NCBI RefSeq assembly: GCF_900188425.1
Contig: NZ_FZON01000018.1
Coordinates: 1 to 64,000 of the forward strand
DNA from: Antarctobacter heliothermus
GTDB lineage: Bacteria; Pseudomonadota; Alphaproteobacteria; Rhodobacterales; Rhodobacteraceae
DNA length: 64,000 nt
Direction of reading: 5' to 3'
Part shown: positions 8,348-18,228 of the stretch, in pieces
Layout of the letters: the number at the start of each line of letters is the position of its first letter
Position numbering within the stretch: position 1 is the first letter of the stretch
Program-made: the position numbers and the translations under genes
The notes under the pieces: generated by a model
What the model saw: only the letters and a program-made list of their open reading frames with translations
The model's database searches: none
Told to the model about the DNA's origin: nothing

Positions 8348-9595
8348 TCAGCCGCGCATCAGGTCGGGCAGATCCCCGGTCAGCCCGGCGGCCTCACGGA
8401 TAAAGCTGCGGCGCAATCCGGGCGCGGCGTTGATCGCCGCCATGCCGAGGTCACGGCCCAGCCGGAGCAGGGGGTTGTCGTTCGAAAACAAGCGGTTGAA
8501 CAGGTCTGTCGAGGTGGCCAGCGACGCCGTGTCAAACCGGCGCCACTGTGCATAGCGGCTTAGAACCGCCGGAGAAGCAAAATCCTCCCCTCGCCGCGCC
8601 GCGTGTGTGATCACATGCGCCAGTGCCGCCACATCGCGCAGCCCCGCGTTCAGTCCCTGACCGGCAATCGGATGCATCCGGTGCGCCGCGTCGCCCACCA
8701 GCGCCACACGCTCGGCGGTAAAGGCCCGCGCCAGCGACAAGGTCAGCGGATAGGTATATCGCGCACCCGCCAAGGAAATCTCACCAAGGAAATCGCCAAA
8801 TCGTGGCCGCAAGACCTCTAGGTAGTCGTCATCCGACAAGGCGTTGATCGCCTGTGCGCGACTGTCCCGCTCGCTCCAGACAATGGATGAGCGGTTGCCC
8901 GTCAGAGGAAGGATCGCCAGCGGCCCGGCTGGCAGAAACAGCTGATGTGCAACGCCGTCATGCGGTTCCTCATGAGCAATCGCACAAACAAGTGCGGTCT
9001 GCCCATAGCCCCAGCCCATCCGACGGATGCCCGCGCGGGTGGCGACACCGCTTTTTTGTCCGTCCGCGCCCACAAGTAAGCGGCCCTTGAGAACCTCTCC
9101 ATCGGCCAGCGTTACCGACGCGCCCTCTGGCCGGGTCTCTTGCGCCACAACCATCGCCTCGGCCCGCTGGGTGATCAGGTCGGACTCCGCTAGCGCCGCC
9201 AGCAGGACACGGCGCAAATACCGATCCTCGACCATGAATCCCATCGGCCCGTCTTCGATTTCGGCACTGTCGAAATGCAGGCCAAGGAACACCCCCGCAT
9301 CCCCCACACGCCCGTCCGAGACCTTGATCTGGTTCATCGGCTGCGCGTGGTCTTTCAACGCGTCCCACAGCCCCAGCCGGTCCAGCATCCGCTGAGAGGA
9401 CCGCGCCAGCGCGTAGGACCGGCCGTCAAAATCGGCGTCTTGCCGTGTGGCCAGCGGCAGCGAATCCACCACACAAGAGGTCAGCCCCGCCTGTGCAGCG
9501 GCCAGCGCAAGAGCGGGTCCGTTCAGGCCTCCGCCAACGATGATCAGGTCATGTTCCATGGGCCGCAATATGGCCGTCCGCACGGGATTGTCCAT
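8348..9595 (-). CDS. UbiH/UbiF-family FAD-dependent ubiquinone biosynthesis hydroxylase
   Basis: A flavoprotein monooxygenase of about 400-415 residues that hydroxylates the aromatic ring of a ubiquinone precursor. The dinucleotide-binding GGGLNGPALALAAAQAG is near the N-terminus. The family signature GDAAHRMHPIAGQGLNAGLRD stands in the C-terminal third and contacts FAD and the substrate. The start could be 9595 or the ATG at 9559 (MEHDLIIVGGG); neither has a strong ribosome site, and the shorter form begins closer to the first strand. UbiH, UbiF and UbiI-type enzymes cannot be told apart here. It is divergent from the amidase gene, with about 50 bp between them. Confidence 0.88.
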   Translation of the reverse strand: MDNPVRTAILRPMEHDLIIVGGGLNGPALALAAAQAGLTSCVVDSLPLATRQDADFDGRSYALARSSQRMLDRLGLWDALKDHAQPMNQIKVSDGRVGDAGVFLGLHFDSAEIEDGPMGFMVEDRYLRRVLLAALAESDLITQRAEAMVVAQETRPEGASVTLADGEVLKGRLLVGADGQKSGVATRAGIRRMGWGYGQTALVCAIAHEEPHDGVAHQLFLPAGPLAILPLTGNRSSIVWSERDSRAQAINALSDDDYLEVLRPRFGDFLGEISLAGARYTYPLTLSLARAFTAERVALVGDAAHRMHPIAGQGLNAGLRDVAALAHVITHAARRGEDFASPAVLSRYAQWRRFDTASLATSTDLFNRLFSNDNPLLRLGRDLGMAAINAAPGLRRSFIREAAGLTGDLPDLMRG

Positions 9596-9642
9596 GCGCC
9601 CGCCTGCCGCTACCGTCGCGCGGTAGATGAAGGGGACGTAGC

Positions 9643-10971
9643 ATGACCAAAGTGACCGAACAGACCGCCGCCGATTTGGGACGCGGCATCGCCAAAGGTG
9701 AGATTGACCCGGTTACATTGGCAGAGGACTTCCTGAATGAGATCAACGCGCACCCCATGCGCGACCGAATCTATGCCCGACTCACCCCGGACCGCGCCTT
9801 GGCAGAGGCGCAGGCCGCTAAGACCCGCGCCGATCTGGGCCTGCGCCGTCATCCGCTGGACGGCGTGCCGATCAGCTGGAAAGACCTGTATGACACCGCA
9901 GGAACCGTGACAGAGGCCGGATCTGGCCTGCTGGCGGGCCGTATTCCCGACCGCGATGCAGAGGTGCTGCGCAACGCAACCCAGAACGGGCTGGTCTGTC
10001 TGGGCAAGACCCATATGTCCGAACTGGCCTTTTCCGGTCTGGGTTTGAACCCGGTCACCGCGACGGCCCCATGTGTGAATGACCCTGATGCTGTGGCGGG
10101 CGGGTCCTCCTCTGGGGCGGCGGCCTCTGTTGCCTTTCGTCTGGCCCCTGCGGCAGTCGGGTCGGATACCGGCGGATCGGTGCGTTTGCCCGCCTGCTGG
10201 AGCGATCTTGTGGGGCTGAAAACCACCACCGGGCGGCTGAGTCTGACCGGAGTCGTGCCGCTGATCGCCGGCTTTGACACGGTCGGCCCGCTGTGCCGCA
10301 CGGTTGAGGATGCCGCGCTGATGCTCTCCGCGCTGGAGGGAGCGCCCGCGCCCGACCTGACCGGGGCCACCCTGCAGGGCCGACGCTTTGCCGCGCTTCA
10401 GACCATTGTCATGGACGATCTGGATGCGGCCCCGGCCCGCGCCTATGCTCAATCCCTGGACCGGCTGCGCGCCGCCGGAGCCACTATCGAACCGCTTGAT
10501 TTTCCACAGATTGCGCAGCCGCACGCGGATTCCGGCATGCTCTACACGTCCGAGGCCTGGGCCACATGGCGCGACGCGATCATCGCGCAGCCCGACGTCA
10601 TGTTCGCGCCCATCCGGGAACGGTTCGAGGCCGGGGCCGCCCACAGTGCCGCCGATTTCATCGCCGCATGGCAGCGCATCCATGCCATGCGCGCCGACTG
10701 GGCCGTGGCGACCGCCGGGTTCGATGCCGTCCTGTGCCCGACTGCGCCGAACCTGCCCGAAAAGGTTGAGGCGCTGATGGAACTGGGGGACACCTATGTG
10801 CAGGCCAACCTGCGCACCCTGCGCAACACGCGGATCGGCAATTTGTTGGGGGGCGCGATCGTTACCCTGCCCACCGGCACGCCGTCCTGTGGCATCTCAC
10901 TGATGGGGACAGCCATGGGAGAGCACAGGTTGCTGCGCCTTGCCGCCGCCGCCGAGGCCGCTCTGGCCTGA
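9643..10971 (+). CDS. Amidase (amidase-signature family)
   Basis: A 442-residue hydrolase of the amidase-signature family with the Ser-cisSer-Lys triad intact. Lys80 is in PISWKDLYDTAG, the cis-Ser is Ser155 in GGSSSGAA (153-160) and the nucleophile is Ser179 in GSDTGGSVRLPA. It is shorter than GatA and lacks a GatB/GatC neighbour, so it is a free amidase and not the tRNA amidotransferase subunit. The substrate is unknown. An aminotransferase gene follows after about 140 bp, then ftsK, an order that may represent one loose transcription unit. Confidence 0.9.
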   Translation: MTKVTEQTAADLGRGIAKGEIDPVTLAEDFLNEINAHPMRDRIYARLTPDRALAEAQAAKTRADLGLRRHPLDGVPISWKDLYDTAGTVTEAGSGLLAGRIPDRDAEVLRNATQNGLVCLGKTHMSELAFSGLGLNPVTATAPCVNDPDAVAGGSSSGAAASVAFRLAPAAVGSDTGGSVRLPACWSDLVGLKTTTGRLSLTGVVPLIAGFDTVGPLCRTVEDAALMLSALEGAPAPDLTGATLQGRRFAALQTIVMDDLDAAPARAYAQSLDRLRAAGATIEPLDFPQIAQPHADSGMLYTSEAWATWRDAIIAQPDVMFAPIRERFEAGAAHSAADFIAAWQRIHAMRADWAVATAGFDAVLCPTAPNLPEKVEALMELGDTYVQANLRTLRNTRIGNLLGGAIVTLPTGTPSCGISLMGTAMGEHRLLRLAAAAEAALA

Positions 10972-11114
10972 CAAATCCCACGGCACTGCGGCTTTCGCGT
11001 CACATCCGACTCTGGCGGGTCCTTGATTCTGGACAGAACCCCCTGTTTTTCCGTATCCTGCGAACAAACGCGGGGCACGCAATGATCCCGCATACCTTGA
11101 GGCAGTACTGGCAG

Positions 11115-12293
11115 ATGTTCCCCGAACGGTTTTCGAACCTACCGGCCTATGCGTTCCCGCGTCTGCGGGCCCTTCTGGATTCGCAAGAACCCGGCGGTCC
11201 GGTGCTGCACATGTCCATCGGAGAGCCGAAACACGCCTTTCCGCCGTGGATCACGCAGATCATCACGGATCACGCGGCAGAGTTCGGGCGCTATCCGTCG
11301 AACGAGGGCACGCCGGAACTGCGCACCGCCATCGCGGGCTGGCTGAATCGCCGCTACGGGGTGACGATGAACCCCGACACGCAGATCATGTCGCTGAACG
11401 GCACCCGTGAGGGGCTGTACAACACCGGCATGGCGCTGTGCCCTGAGCAAAAGAACGGTCGGCGTCCGACCGTGTTGATGCCCAACCCATTTTATCAGGT
11501 CTACATGATCTCGGCAATTTCGGTGGGCGCAGAGCCGGTCTTTACCCCAGCCACCGCTGAAACCGGCCACCTGCCGGAGTATGCCGGATTGCCCGCCGAA
11601 GTTTTGGACCGGGCTGCGTTGTGTTACATCTGTTCGCCGGCCAATCCGCAGGGCGTCATGGCGTCCGAAACCTATTGGCGCGACCTGATCACGCTGGCCG
11701 AAAAACACGACTTTCAGATCGTCGCTGACGAGTGTTACGCGGAACTGTACCGCAGTGAACCGCCCAAAGGCGCGCTGGAGGTGTCCGCCGCAATGGGCGC
11801 AAACCCAGAGCGGGTCGTCTCCTTGCATTCGCTGTCGAAACGCTCCAATCTGCCCGGCCTGCGCTCGGGCTTTGTGGCCGGTGGGCCGGACAGCATCGCC
11901 CGCCTGCGCCAGTTGCGCGCCTATTCAGGCGCGCCGGTGCCGCTGCCGTTGCAGCGGGTGTCAGCGGAGCTCTGGACCGATGAGGCGCATGTCGTCGAAA
12001 ACCGCGCGCTGTGGGCCCGTAAGTACGCTCTGGCGGATGAGATCCTGGGCCACGTGCCGGGTTACATGTCGCCTGAGGCGGGCATGTTCCTGTGGCTGCC
12101 GGTTCAGGACGGCGAGGCGGCGGCGCTAAAGCTGTGGTACGAAACAGGCGTCCGGGTGCTGCCCGGTGCCTATCTGTCCCGCGATACCGACGGCGGGAAC
12201 CCCGGGGAGGGGTATGTCCGCGTGGCGCTTGTGGCGCCCTACGAAGAAACCAAAGACGGGCTGACCCGAATCCGGGACTGCCTGTTTGTATAA
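11115..12293 (+). CDS. Class I/II pyridoxal-phosphate aminotransferase (DapC/DapL-like)
   Basis: A fold-type I PLP aminotransferase of about 392 residues. The PLP-lysine lies in [18 protein letters not shown], where the Arg-Ser-Asn after the Lys is typical of succinyl-diaminopimelate transaminases and relatives. CSPANPQG gives the PLP-phosphate/substrate Asn, and ADECYAELY the ring-nitrogen Asp. It probably transaminates an acidic amino acid, perhaps in lysine/diaminopimelate synthesis. I start it at 11115 ([22 protein letters not shown]), the usual family N-terminus. An ATG at 11082 in frame is also possible and would add 11 residues. ftsK begins 22 bp downstream. Confidence 0.85.
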   Translation: MFPERFSNLPAYAFPRLRALLDSQEPGGPVLHMSIGEPKHAFPPWITQIITDHAAEFGRYPSNEGTPELRTAIAGWLNRRYGVTMNPDTQIMSLNGTREGLYNTGMALCPEQKNGRRPTVLMPNPFYQVYMISAISVGAEPVFTPATAETGHLPEYAGLPAEVLDRAALCYICSPANPQGVMASETYWRDLITLAEKHDFQIVADECYAELYRSEPPKGALEVSAAMGANPERVVSLHSLSKRSNLPGLRSGFVAGGPDSIARLRQLRAYSGAPVPLPLQRVSAELWTDEAHVVENRALWARKYALADEILGHVPGYMSPEAGMFLWLPVQDGEAAALKLWYETGVRVLPGAYLSRDTDGGNPGEGYVRVALVAPYEETKDGLTRIRDCLFV

Positions 12294-12315
12294 AAACAAG
12301 ACCGACGAGGCGAAG

Positions 12316-15300
12316 ATGGCAACTTTTCAGGCACGGGGACGCGATCCCCTGTTCGACACCAATACGGCCGCCACGCTGGAAAAGCGGGGCCGCGAACTGA
12401 TCGGTCTGGCGCTGATCGCGCTGGGGTTGATGGTGGCTGCCATGATCGCCTCGTACACGCCGGATGACCCGTCGTGGCTATCGGCAACGGATGCGCCGGT
12501 GCAGAACTGGATGGGCCGTCTGGGGGCCTATATCGCCGCGCCGCTGTTCATGATCATCGGCCTTGGCGCGTGGTCTCTGGCTGCGGTTCTGACCGTCTGG
12601 GGCGCGCGTATGGCCCTGCACAAGGGCAATGGCCGCGCCTTTACCTGCCTGATCTTTTCGCCGATCTGGGTGGCGCTGTCGGCGGTCTATGCCTCTGGCC
12701 TGCCGGAATCCGCAGGCTGGACGCATGATTTCGGCCTTGGCGGGCTGTTCGGCGACATGATGATGGGCTCTGCCCTGAACGTGCTGCCGGTCTCGCCCGC
12801 AATCGGGTTGAAGGTCGTGCAACTGGGCCTTGGTGCGGGGATCATCGTGTTGGGGGCCTTTGTGCTGGGCTTTACCCGGTATGAGCTGAAGCGGATCGCG
12901 CGCTTTCTGGTGGTCAGTCTTGTCATGGTCTATGTCACGCTGCTGAGGTTGCTGGGGCACGGAGCCAGTGGTGCAATGGGTGCGGCACAACGGGTGCAGG
13001 CCGCCAGTTCCGACCGTCGCGCCGCCAAGGCGGAGCGCCGCGCGGCTGATGCCATCGCTCTGGCAGATGCGCAAACCCTGGCCGAGCCGTCGACCCTCGC
13101 CGCTGTGCCCTCTGCGCCCACTGCCGCGCGGGTGCTGCGGGCGGACATCGGTGTGCCGCCCTCACCCGAAGCCGACCTTTTTGACCCCGACGAGGATCTG
13201 ATCGAACTGGCCCCGGCGACGCAGCCCGAAAAGCCGGGATTTCTGTCGCGCATGATCCGCCGGTCAGAGCCGGGTCCAATGCCCGAACCGGAACTGGTCG
13301 ACCGCCAGATCGACCATGATGTCGAGGTGCCCGGAGAGGATCGCATCCGCGCCAAGATCGCCAAGGCGGTCAAGTCGCGCCATACCGTTTTGCCGGGCCG
13401 TCCGACCCCCAATATCGACGTTACCAAACCGCTGACGCGGGGCAGGGGGCATGGCCCGCAACCCATCGTCTTCCGCGATACGCCCCGCGTGGGGGCCTTG
13501 CCGCCCGAACCGCCGCTGACGGCCTCTGCCCGCGCGATGCCGGCCCAGCCGCCGCTGACGGCCGCACCGCCGTCGCCGCAGGTCTTGCCTGAAAGTCAGC
13601 CGGATGCCGCCTGGGATGACGTTGAACCTGAGACAGGGCCGATGGTTGACGCGCCGATGGTTGACGCAGAGCCCCGCGTTATGCCGCGTGCGCCAGAGTT
13701 GGACGCAGAGGTGGATACAAACCTCTATTCCGACCTCAGCGATTTTGATGACTATGGCGACGACGACGATGCCGAAATTCTGACCGACGACTACCGGCCC
13801 GAACCCGCCCCCGAACCGCAAGCGCGGGTCGCGGTGCCGTTGCCCGAACCCAAAAAGGTTGTCCAGCAGCCGATCCGCAAGCCGATCCAGCCGTCCAAGC
13901 GCGCGCAGGCAGAGGCGCAACCCTCGCTCAGCTTTGACGACAACACGCCGGATTATGAACTGCCGCCGCTGTCGCTGTTGATGTCACCCGACAAGATCGA
14001 GCGCCACGTCCTTAGCGACGAGGCACTGGAAGAAAACGCCCGGATGCTGGAAACCGTGTTGGATGACTACGGCGTAAAGGGGGAGATTGTCAGCGTCCGC
14101 CCCGGTCCCGTTGTCACCATGTACGAACTGGAACCCGCGCCGGGTCTCAAGGCAAGCCGCGTGATCGGTCTGGCCGACGATATCGCGCGGTCCATGTCAG
14201 CGCTCTCCGCCCGTGTTTCTACCGTTCCGGGCCGCAGCGTGATCGGTATCGAACTGCCCAACGACAACCGCGAAATGGTGTCGTTCCGCGAAATCCTGGC
14301 CGGGCGTGACTATGGCGACGGCAAGCACAAGCTGCCCTTGGCGCTGGGCAAGGACATCGGCGGTGCGCCGATGGTGGCCAATCTGGCCAAGATGCCTCAC
14401 CTGTTGATCGCCGGGACCACCGGGTCGGGTAAGTCGGTGGCGATCAACACCATGATCCTGTCGCTGCTCTACAAGCTGACGCCCGAGGATCTGCGGTTGG
14501 TCATGATCGACCCCAAGATGCTGGAACTGTCAGTCTATGACGGCATTCCGCACCTGCTGTCCCCGGTTGTCACCGACCCGAAAAAGGCGGTTGTCGCCCT
14601 GAAGTGGGTCGTGGGCGAAATGGAAGACCGCTATCGCAAGATGTCCAAGATGGGCGTACGCAATATCGACGGCTACAATGGCCGGGTCGAGGATGCGCTG
14701 TCCAAGGGCGAGATGTTCAGCCGAACAGTGCAGACCGGCTTTGACGACGACACCGGAGAACCGGTGTTCGAGACGGATGAATTCGAGCCCAAGAAGATGC
14801 CTTATATCGTGGTAATCGTCGACGAGATGGCCGACCTGATGATGGTCGCGGGCAAAGAGATCGAGGCCTGCATCCAGCGACTGGCGCAGATGGCGCGGGC
14901 CTCTGGCATTCACCTGATCATGGCCACGCAACGCCCGTCGGTCGATGTCATCACCGGCACGATCAAGGCGAACTTCCCCACGCGCATCAGCTTTCAGGTG
15001 ACGTCCAAAATCGACTCGCGAACCATTCTGGGTGAGATGGGGGCCGAACAACTGTTGGGTATGGGCGACATGCTGTACATGGCAGGCGGGGCCAAGATCA
15101 CCCGTTGCCACGGCCCCTTTGTCAGCGACGAAGAGGTTGAGGAAATCGTCAACCACCTCAAGGCTTACGGCCCGCCGGATTATGTTGGCGGCGTGGTACA
15201 GGGGCCTGACGACGAAAAGGCCGACGACATTGACGCGGTTCTTGGTCTCAACACCGGCGGCAATACCACCGGCGAGGACGCGCTGTATGATCAGGCTGTG

Positions 15301-15468
15301 GGGATTGTCATCAAGGATCGCAAATGCTCGACCTCCTACATCCAGCGCAAACTGGGCATCGGCTACAACAAGGCCGCGCGACTGGTCGAACAGATGGAGG
15401 ACGAAATGGTCGTCTCTTCCGCCAACCACGTCGGCAAGCGTGAGATTCTGGTGCCCGAACAACAATAA
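12316..15468 (+). CDS. ftsK: DNA translocase FtsK
   Basis: Septum-located DNA pump that moves sister chromosomes apart at cell division and activates XerCD recombination at dif. The 1050-residue protein has four or five membrane segments in the first 200 residues. A long linker rich in Pro, Ala, Asp and Glu follows (about 205-560, with the small repeat [10 protein letters not shown]). Then comes the RecA-like motor, with Walker A GTTGSGKS at 700-707 and Walker [13 protein letters not shown]. It ends in a gamma winged-helix domain (about 985-1045) that reads KOPS. The start at 12316 is preferred because GAGGCGAAG precedes it and it gives the family N-terminus [14 protein letters not shown]-rich hairpin follows the stop. 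Confidence 0.96.
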   Translation: MATFQARGRDPLFDTNTAATLEKRGRELIGLALIALGLMVAAMIASYTPDDPSWLSATDAPVQNWMGRLGAYIAAPLFMIIGLGAWSLAAVLTVWGARMALHKGNGRAFTCLIFSPIWVALSAVYASGLPESAGWTHDFGLGGLFGDMMMGSALNVLPVSPAIGLKVVQLGLGAGIIVLGAFVLGFTRYELKRIARFLVVSLVMVYVTLLRLLGHGASGAMGAAQRVQAASSDRRAAKAERRAADAIALADAQTLAEPSTLAAVPSAPTAARVLRADIGVPPSPEADLFDPDEDLIELAPATQPEKPGFLSRMIRRSEPGPMPEPELVDRQIDHDVEVPGEDRIRAKIAKAVKSRHTVLPGRPTPNIDVTKPLTRGRGHGPQPIVFRDTPRVGALPPEPPLTASARAMPAQPPLTAAPPSPQVLPESQPDAAWDDVEPETGPMVDAPMVDAEPRVMPRAPELDAEVDTNLYSDLSDFDDYGDDDDAEILTDDYRPEPAPEPQARVAVPLPEPKKVVQQPIRKPIQPSKRAQAEAQPSLSFDDNTPDYELPPLSLLMSPDKIERHVLSDEALEENARMLETVLDDYGVKGEIVSVRPGPVVTMYELEPAPGLKASRVIGLADDIARSMSALSARVSTVPGRSVIGIELPNDNREMVSFREILAGRDYGDGKHKLPLALGKDIGGAPMVANLAKMPHLLIAGTTGSGKSVAINTMILSLLYKLTPEDLRLVMIDPKMLELSVYDGIPHLLSPVVTDPKKAVVALKWVVGEMEDRYRKMSKMGVRNIDGYNGRVEDALSKGEMFSRTVQTGFDDDTGEPVFETDEFEPKKMPYIVVIVDEMADLMMVAGKEIEACIQRLAQMARASGIHLIMATQRPSVDVITGTIKANFPTRISFQVTSKIDSRTILGEMGAEQLLGMGDMLYMAGGAKITRCHGPFVSDEEVEEIVNHLKAYGPPDYVGGVVQGPDDEKADDIDAVLGLNTGGNTTGEDALYDQAVGIVIKDRKCSTSYIQRKLGIGYNKAARLVEQMEDEMVVSSANHVGKREILVPEQQ

Positions 15469-15510
15469 GGCAGGCCCGGGCAGTGATGCCCGCCGCCACC
15501 CTGACCACAT

Positions 15511-15541
15511 GGGCCGCCCCTGCAAACGGGGGCGGCCCTGT
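15511..15541 (+). terminator. Terminator-like hairpin after ftsK
   Basis: GGGCCGCCCC (15511-15520) pairs perfectly with GGGGCGGCCC (15529-15538) over an 8-nt loop. The T-run after it is weak (TGTTC). It lies 42 bp after the ftsK stop and about 200 bp before lolA. Confidence 0.7.
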
Positions 15542-15746
15542 TCATTCCTGGTGGTGTCCGACGGCGTGAGCTTGTGTCCGGGTTCTCACACTGGGGGAGG
15601 GTTTGGTCACGCCTTTGGCAAGAGTCATTTCAATCCGGGGGGTTGATTGGCGGGATATGGCTGATGATATCGGGCCAAACGGGGCTGCTATCGCATGACG
15701 ACATGCTTCATGCCACATACCCTACAAACGAGCAGGAAGGAAAACC

Positions 15747-16340
15747 ATGATCCGCACGCTACTCGCCCTTGTCACGTTGGTGACCTTTGCGCTGCCCGCC
15801 AGCGCCCAGCAACTTTCATTGAACGAGGTGTCAAAGTACCTCAACGGAATCACCTCCGCGACCGGGACGTTTACCCAGATCAATTCCGACGGCACGATCT
15901 CGACCGGGGAAATCGCCATCAAGCGGCCGGGCAAGGTGCGGTTCGACTACAACCCGCCGGAACGGGCGCTGGTCATGGCCACCGCCGGTGCGGTCTATAT
16001 CCTGGATCGCAAGCTGAACGCGCGTCCCGACACCTATCCGCTGCGTCAGACACCGCTGTCGATCATCCTGGATCGCCAGGTTGATCTGGGACGCGCGGGC
16101 ATGGTGGTAGGGCACGGTTTTGATGGCACCGCCACAACGGTGACCGCGCAAGATCCGGACCATCCCGAATACGGCACCATCCAGCTGAAGTTTACCGGTG
16201 GGCCAGTGGAGTTGCGGCAGTGGGTGATCACCGATGGCAACGGGTCAAAAACCACTGTGATCCTGGGCGGTCTGCAAAAACGCAACGTGCCGAACAGCCA
16301 GTTTTCCATCGACGCGGAATTGGCCAAGCTGAAACCGTGA
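15747..16340 (+). CDS. lolA: Outer-membrane lipoprotein carrier protein LolA
   Basis: Periplasmic chaperone that takes lipoproteins from the LolCDE complex in the inner membrane to the outer membrane. The 197-residue protein has a cleavable signal peptide ending PASAQQ. An unclosed beta-barrel with the family blocks TGTFTQINSDG, GEIAIKRPGKVRFDYNPPE and QWVITDGNG follows. AGGAAGGAAAACC upstream is a strong ribosome site. It sits directly after ftsK, the common alphaproteobacterial order. Its clients in this window would include the lipoproteins at 16362, 25784, 30473 and 43201. Confidence 0.93.
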   Translation: MIRTLLALVTLVTFALPASAQQLSLNEVSKYLNGITSATGTFTQINSDGTISTGEIAIKRPGKVRFDYNPPERALVMATAGAVYILDRKLNARPDTYPLRQTPLSIILDRQVDLGRAGMVVGHGFDGTATTVTAQDPDHPEYGTIQLKFTGGPVELRQWVITDGNGSKTTVILGGLQKRNVPNSQFSIDAELAKLKP

Positions 16341-16361
16341 TGCGGGTTGGGTTGGGCCGCG

Positions 16362-16958
16362 TTAGCGCGCGGCCCGGCATCCCTTGAGCTGTTGCTGATA
16401 CAGAACCGACCGCTCGCCAACCTGCGATGAGACCCGCAGCAGCCAGGACTTTGCGTTGTAGCTGCCCCGGCGATAGCCTGTGCGCCCTTCGTGATAGGCC
16501 AGATAGTGGCGCCGCGCGTCCCACATCGGAATGCCCAGTTCTTCGTGCGACTGTTTCATGTACCAGCCCATGAAATCGGTCGCGTCACGGATGTCATCGC
16601 GGCGGGCACCTCGGCGGGCCCCATCGGCAAGGTATTCTTTCCAGGTGCCGTCCAGTGCTTGACTATAGCCAAAGGCCGAACTTTGCCGACCGATCGGAAT
16701 CACGCCCAGACTGTACTGGAACGGGGTCCGCGCATCGCTGTCGAATTTGCTTTCCTGATAGATGGTCGCCATCTGCACATGCACAGGCACGCCCCAACGG
16801 CGCTCTGTATTGCGGAACGCTCTAAAGTACCCCGGTCGCTGCTCCAAAATGGAACAGGCGTTGTCCAGGTTGCGCGGTGATGACCCCGAGCCGCCACCGC
16901 CGCCCCCGCAGGAGGCAGCCAGCAACACGATCACCAAGGCGCGAAGGACTCTGCTCAT
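16362..16958 (-). CDS. Transglycosylase SLT domain lipoprotein
   Basis: A 198-residue lipoprotein with signal and lipobox LAASC (Cys17), then a Gly/Ser-rich spacer. The lysozyme-like domain carries Glu69 in IYQESKFD (the catalytic acid of family 1 lytic transglycosylases), GYSQALDGTW as the GxSQ block and YHEGRTGY near the C-terminus. It should cleave the MurNAc-GlcNAc bond of peptidoglycan from the inner face of the outer membrane. It faces lolA convergently with only 21 bp between stops. The run of six glycines after the lipid-bearing Cys is a notable linker. Confidence 0.85.
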   Translation of the reverse strand: MSRVLRALVIVLLAASCGGGGGGSGSSPRNLDNACSILEQRPGYFRAFRNTERRWGVPVHVQMATIYQESKFDSDARTPFQYSLGVIPIGRQSSAFGYSQALDGTWKEYLADGARRGARRDDIRDATDFMGWYMKQSHEELGIPMWDARRHYLAYHEGRTGYRRGSYNAKSWLLRVSSQVGERSVLYQQQLKGCRAAR

Positions 16959-17207
16959 TTGCCACTCGCCTCGTTTTGTCTTTTTTGTTGTGCGTTATTT
17001 TAGCTGATTGCGCCTTTGGAGGGAATCACATTTCCTCCAGAAAGCGCATCGCCGCCGCGCGGGCCTCGCACCTTTGGCCAGTGTAGGGTAAAGGCCTGCG
17101 GACTGCACTGTCGGCGTGTGAGTCACAGTGTGTTTCTCGGCAATTTGAGGCGAAAGTTGGACAACGCCCCGGCGTTGACGGTATCAAGGGGTATGAAGAG
17201 GTCTGTC

Positions 17208-17534
17208 ATGTTGCACAATCGCGCGAAGTATCACCTTGGTCAGGTCGTCCGTCACCGCAAGCACCCCTTTCGGGGGGTGGTCTTTGACGTGGACCCGGAA
17301 TTTTCGAACACCGAAGAGTGGTATGAATCGATTCCCGAGGACAGCCGCCCCTCCAAGAAGCAGCCGTTTTATCATCTGTTGGCTGAGAACGACCAAAGTT
17401 TTTATGTGGCCTATGTGTCCGAACAAAACCTTGTTGCCGACTATTCCGGTGAACCTGTGGATCATCCGGATATCCCGGATCTGTTCGGCGCGTTCGAAGA
17501 CGGTGCCTATGAACTACACTTCCAGATGAATTGA
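17208..17534 (+). CDS. hspQ: Heat shock protein HspQ
   Basis: A 108-residue member of the HspQ/YccV family, which binds hemimethylated DNA in vitro and stimulates Lon proteolysis in enterobacteria. Diagnostic blocks are KYHLGQVVRHRKHPFRGVVF near the N-terminus, EEWY and PFYHLLAEN in the middle, and DIPDLFGAFEDGAYE-like C-terminal residues. The ATG at 17208 is chosen because AAGAGG stands six bases upstream. An ATG at 17193 has its AAGGGG too close. The frame is open further upstream but without family resemblance. I could not identify a convincing heat-shock promoter in the 249 bp before it. Confidence 0.9.
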   Translation: MLHNRAKYHLGQVVRHRKHPFRGVVFDVDPEFSNTEEWYESIPEDSRPSKKQPFYHLLAENDQSFYVAYVSEQNLVADYSGEPVDHPDIPDLFGAFEDGAYELHFQMN

Positions 17535-17569
17535 GGCGGGGCCGGGGTGTCGGCGATTGCGCAGCCCCG

Positions 17570-18165
17570 TCAGCCGTTGCGCCGTGCCCAGCCTGCGGCA
17601 TCGTCCAGCCGATCATCCCCCCAGAACACCTCGCGTCCGACCACGAAACTGGGTGAGCCGAAAACCCCGATGTTCTGCGCGGTCGCAGTCTGACGATCCA
17701 GTGCCTGACCTATCTCTTCGCTGCGCGCGCGGACCAGAACTTCTGCCGGATCTTGCCCGACTGCGTGCAGGCTGTCGCTCAGGTTCGGCTCGCTGCCCGC
17801 TTCCTGCCCGTCCTGAAACCAGCGCCGATAGGTGTCCACCGTATAGGCCACGCCCCAGCCCTCTTTCATGCCCAGTAGCGCGATTCTGTTGGCCAGCGGC
17901 AGGTGCGGAAGCGGATAGGGGGCCGGGGCACCCGGATTGGCAGGCCGTATAGTTCTGCCCGCCGCTCCATATCGCGCCACATGTAGGCGGTCTTGACCGG
18001 TTTGTCGCGGAATGGAATGTTCTTTTGCGCCACCATGATGTGGCGCACGTCAAAGGGCCGCCATGTGACGTCCAGCCCGTTATCGCGGGCGTAATCGCCC
18101 ATGCGCATCACTGTCAGGTAACTGTAGGTGCTGCCAATCGAATACCAGAAATCCAGCTTTGCCAT
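17570..18165 (-). pseudogene. Frameshifted DsbA-family 2-hydroxychromene-2-carboxylate isomerase
   Basis: The product would be a thioredoxin-fold, GST-kappa-like isomerase of about 198 residues. The first part (18165 down to about 17930) reads MAKLDFWYSIGSTYSYL through ELYGLPIRV, and the rest continues in another frame as PAPYPLPHLPLANR through GSPSFVVGREVFWGDDR to the stop at 17570. The frame changes inside two adjacent homopolymers, CCCC and CCCCC on the coding strand (17918-17928). Deleting two bases or adding one there would restore a normal protein. Both halves are otherwise well conserved, so the lesion is recent or a sequencing error in the GC run. The Ser of GSTYSY, used for glutathione chemistry, is present. 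Confidence 0.8.
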
Positions 18166-18228
18166 GTGTCTCCCCCTCCCGTTCAGGTCAAGGGTACAGG
18201 CAAGAGACCGAGTCGCAAAAGCCGCGCG

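Noticed and set aside
13500-13680. Short direct repeats in the ftsK linker
   Set aside because: Imperfect Pro/Ala-coding repeats are normal for FtsK linkers.
17100-17190. Possible heat-shock (sigma-32) promoter before hspQ
   Set aside because: TTTGAG and CCCCGG-like elements are present but spacing and match are too poor to call.
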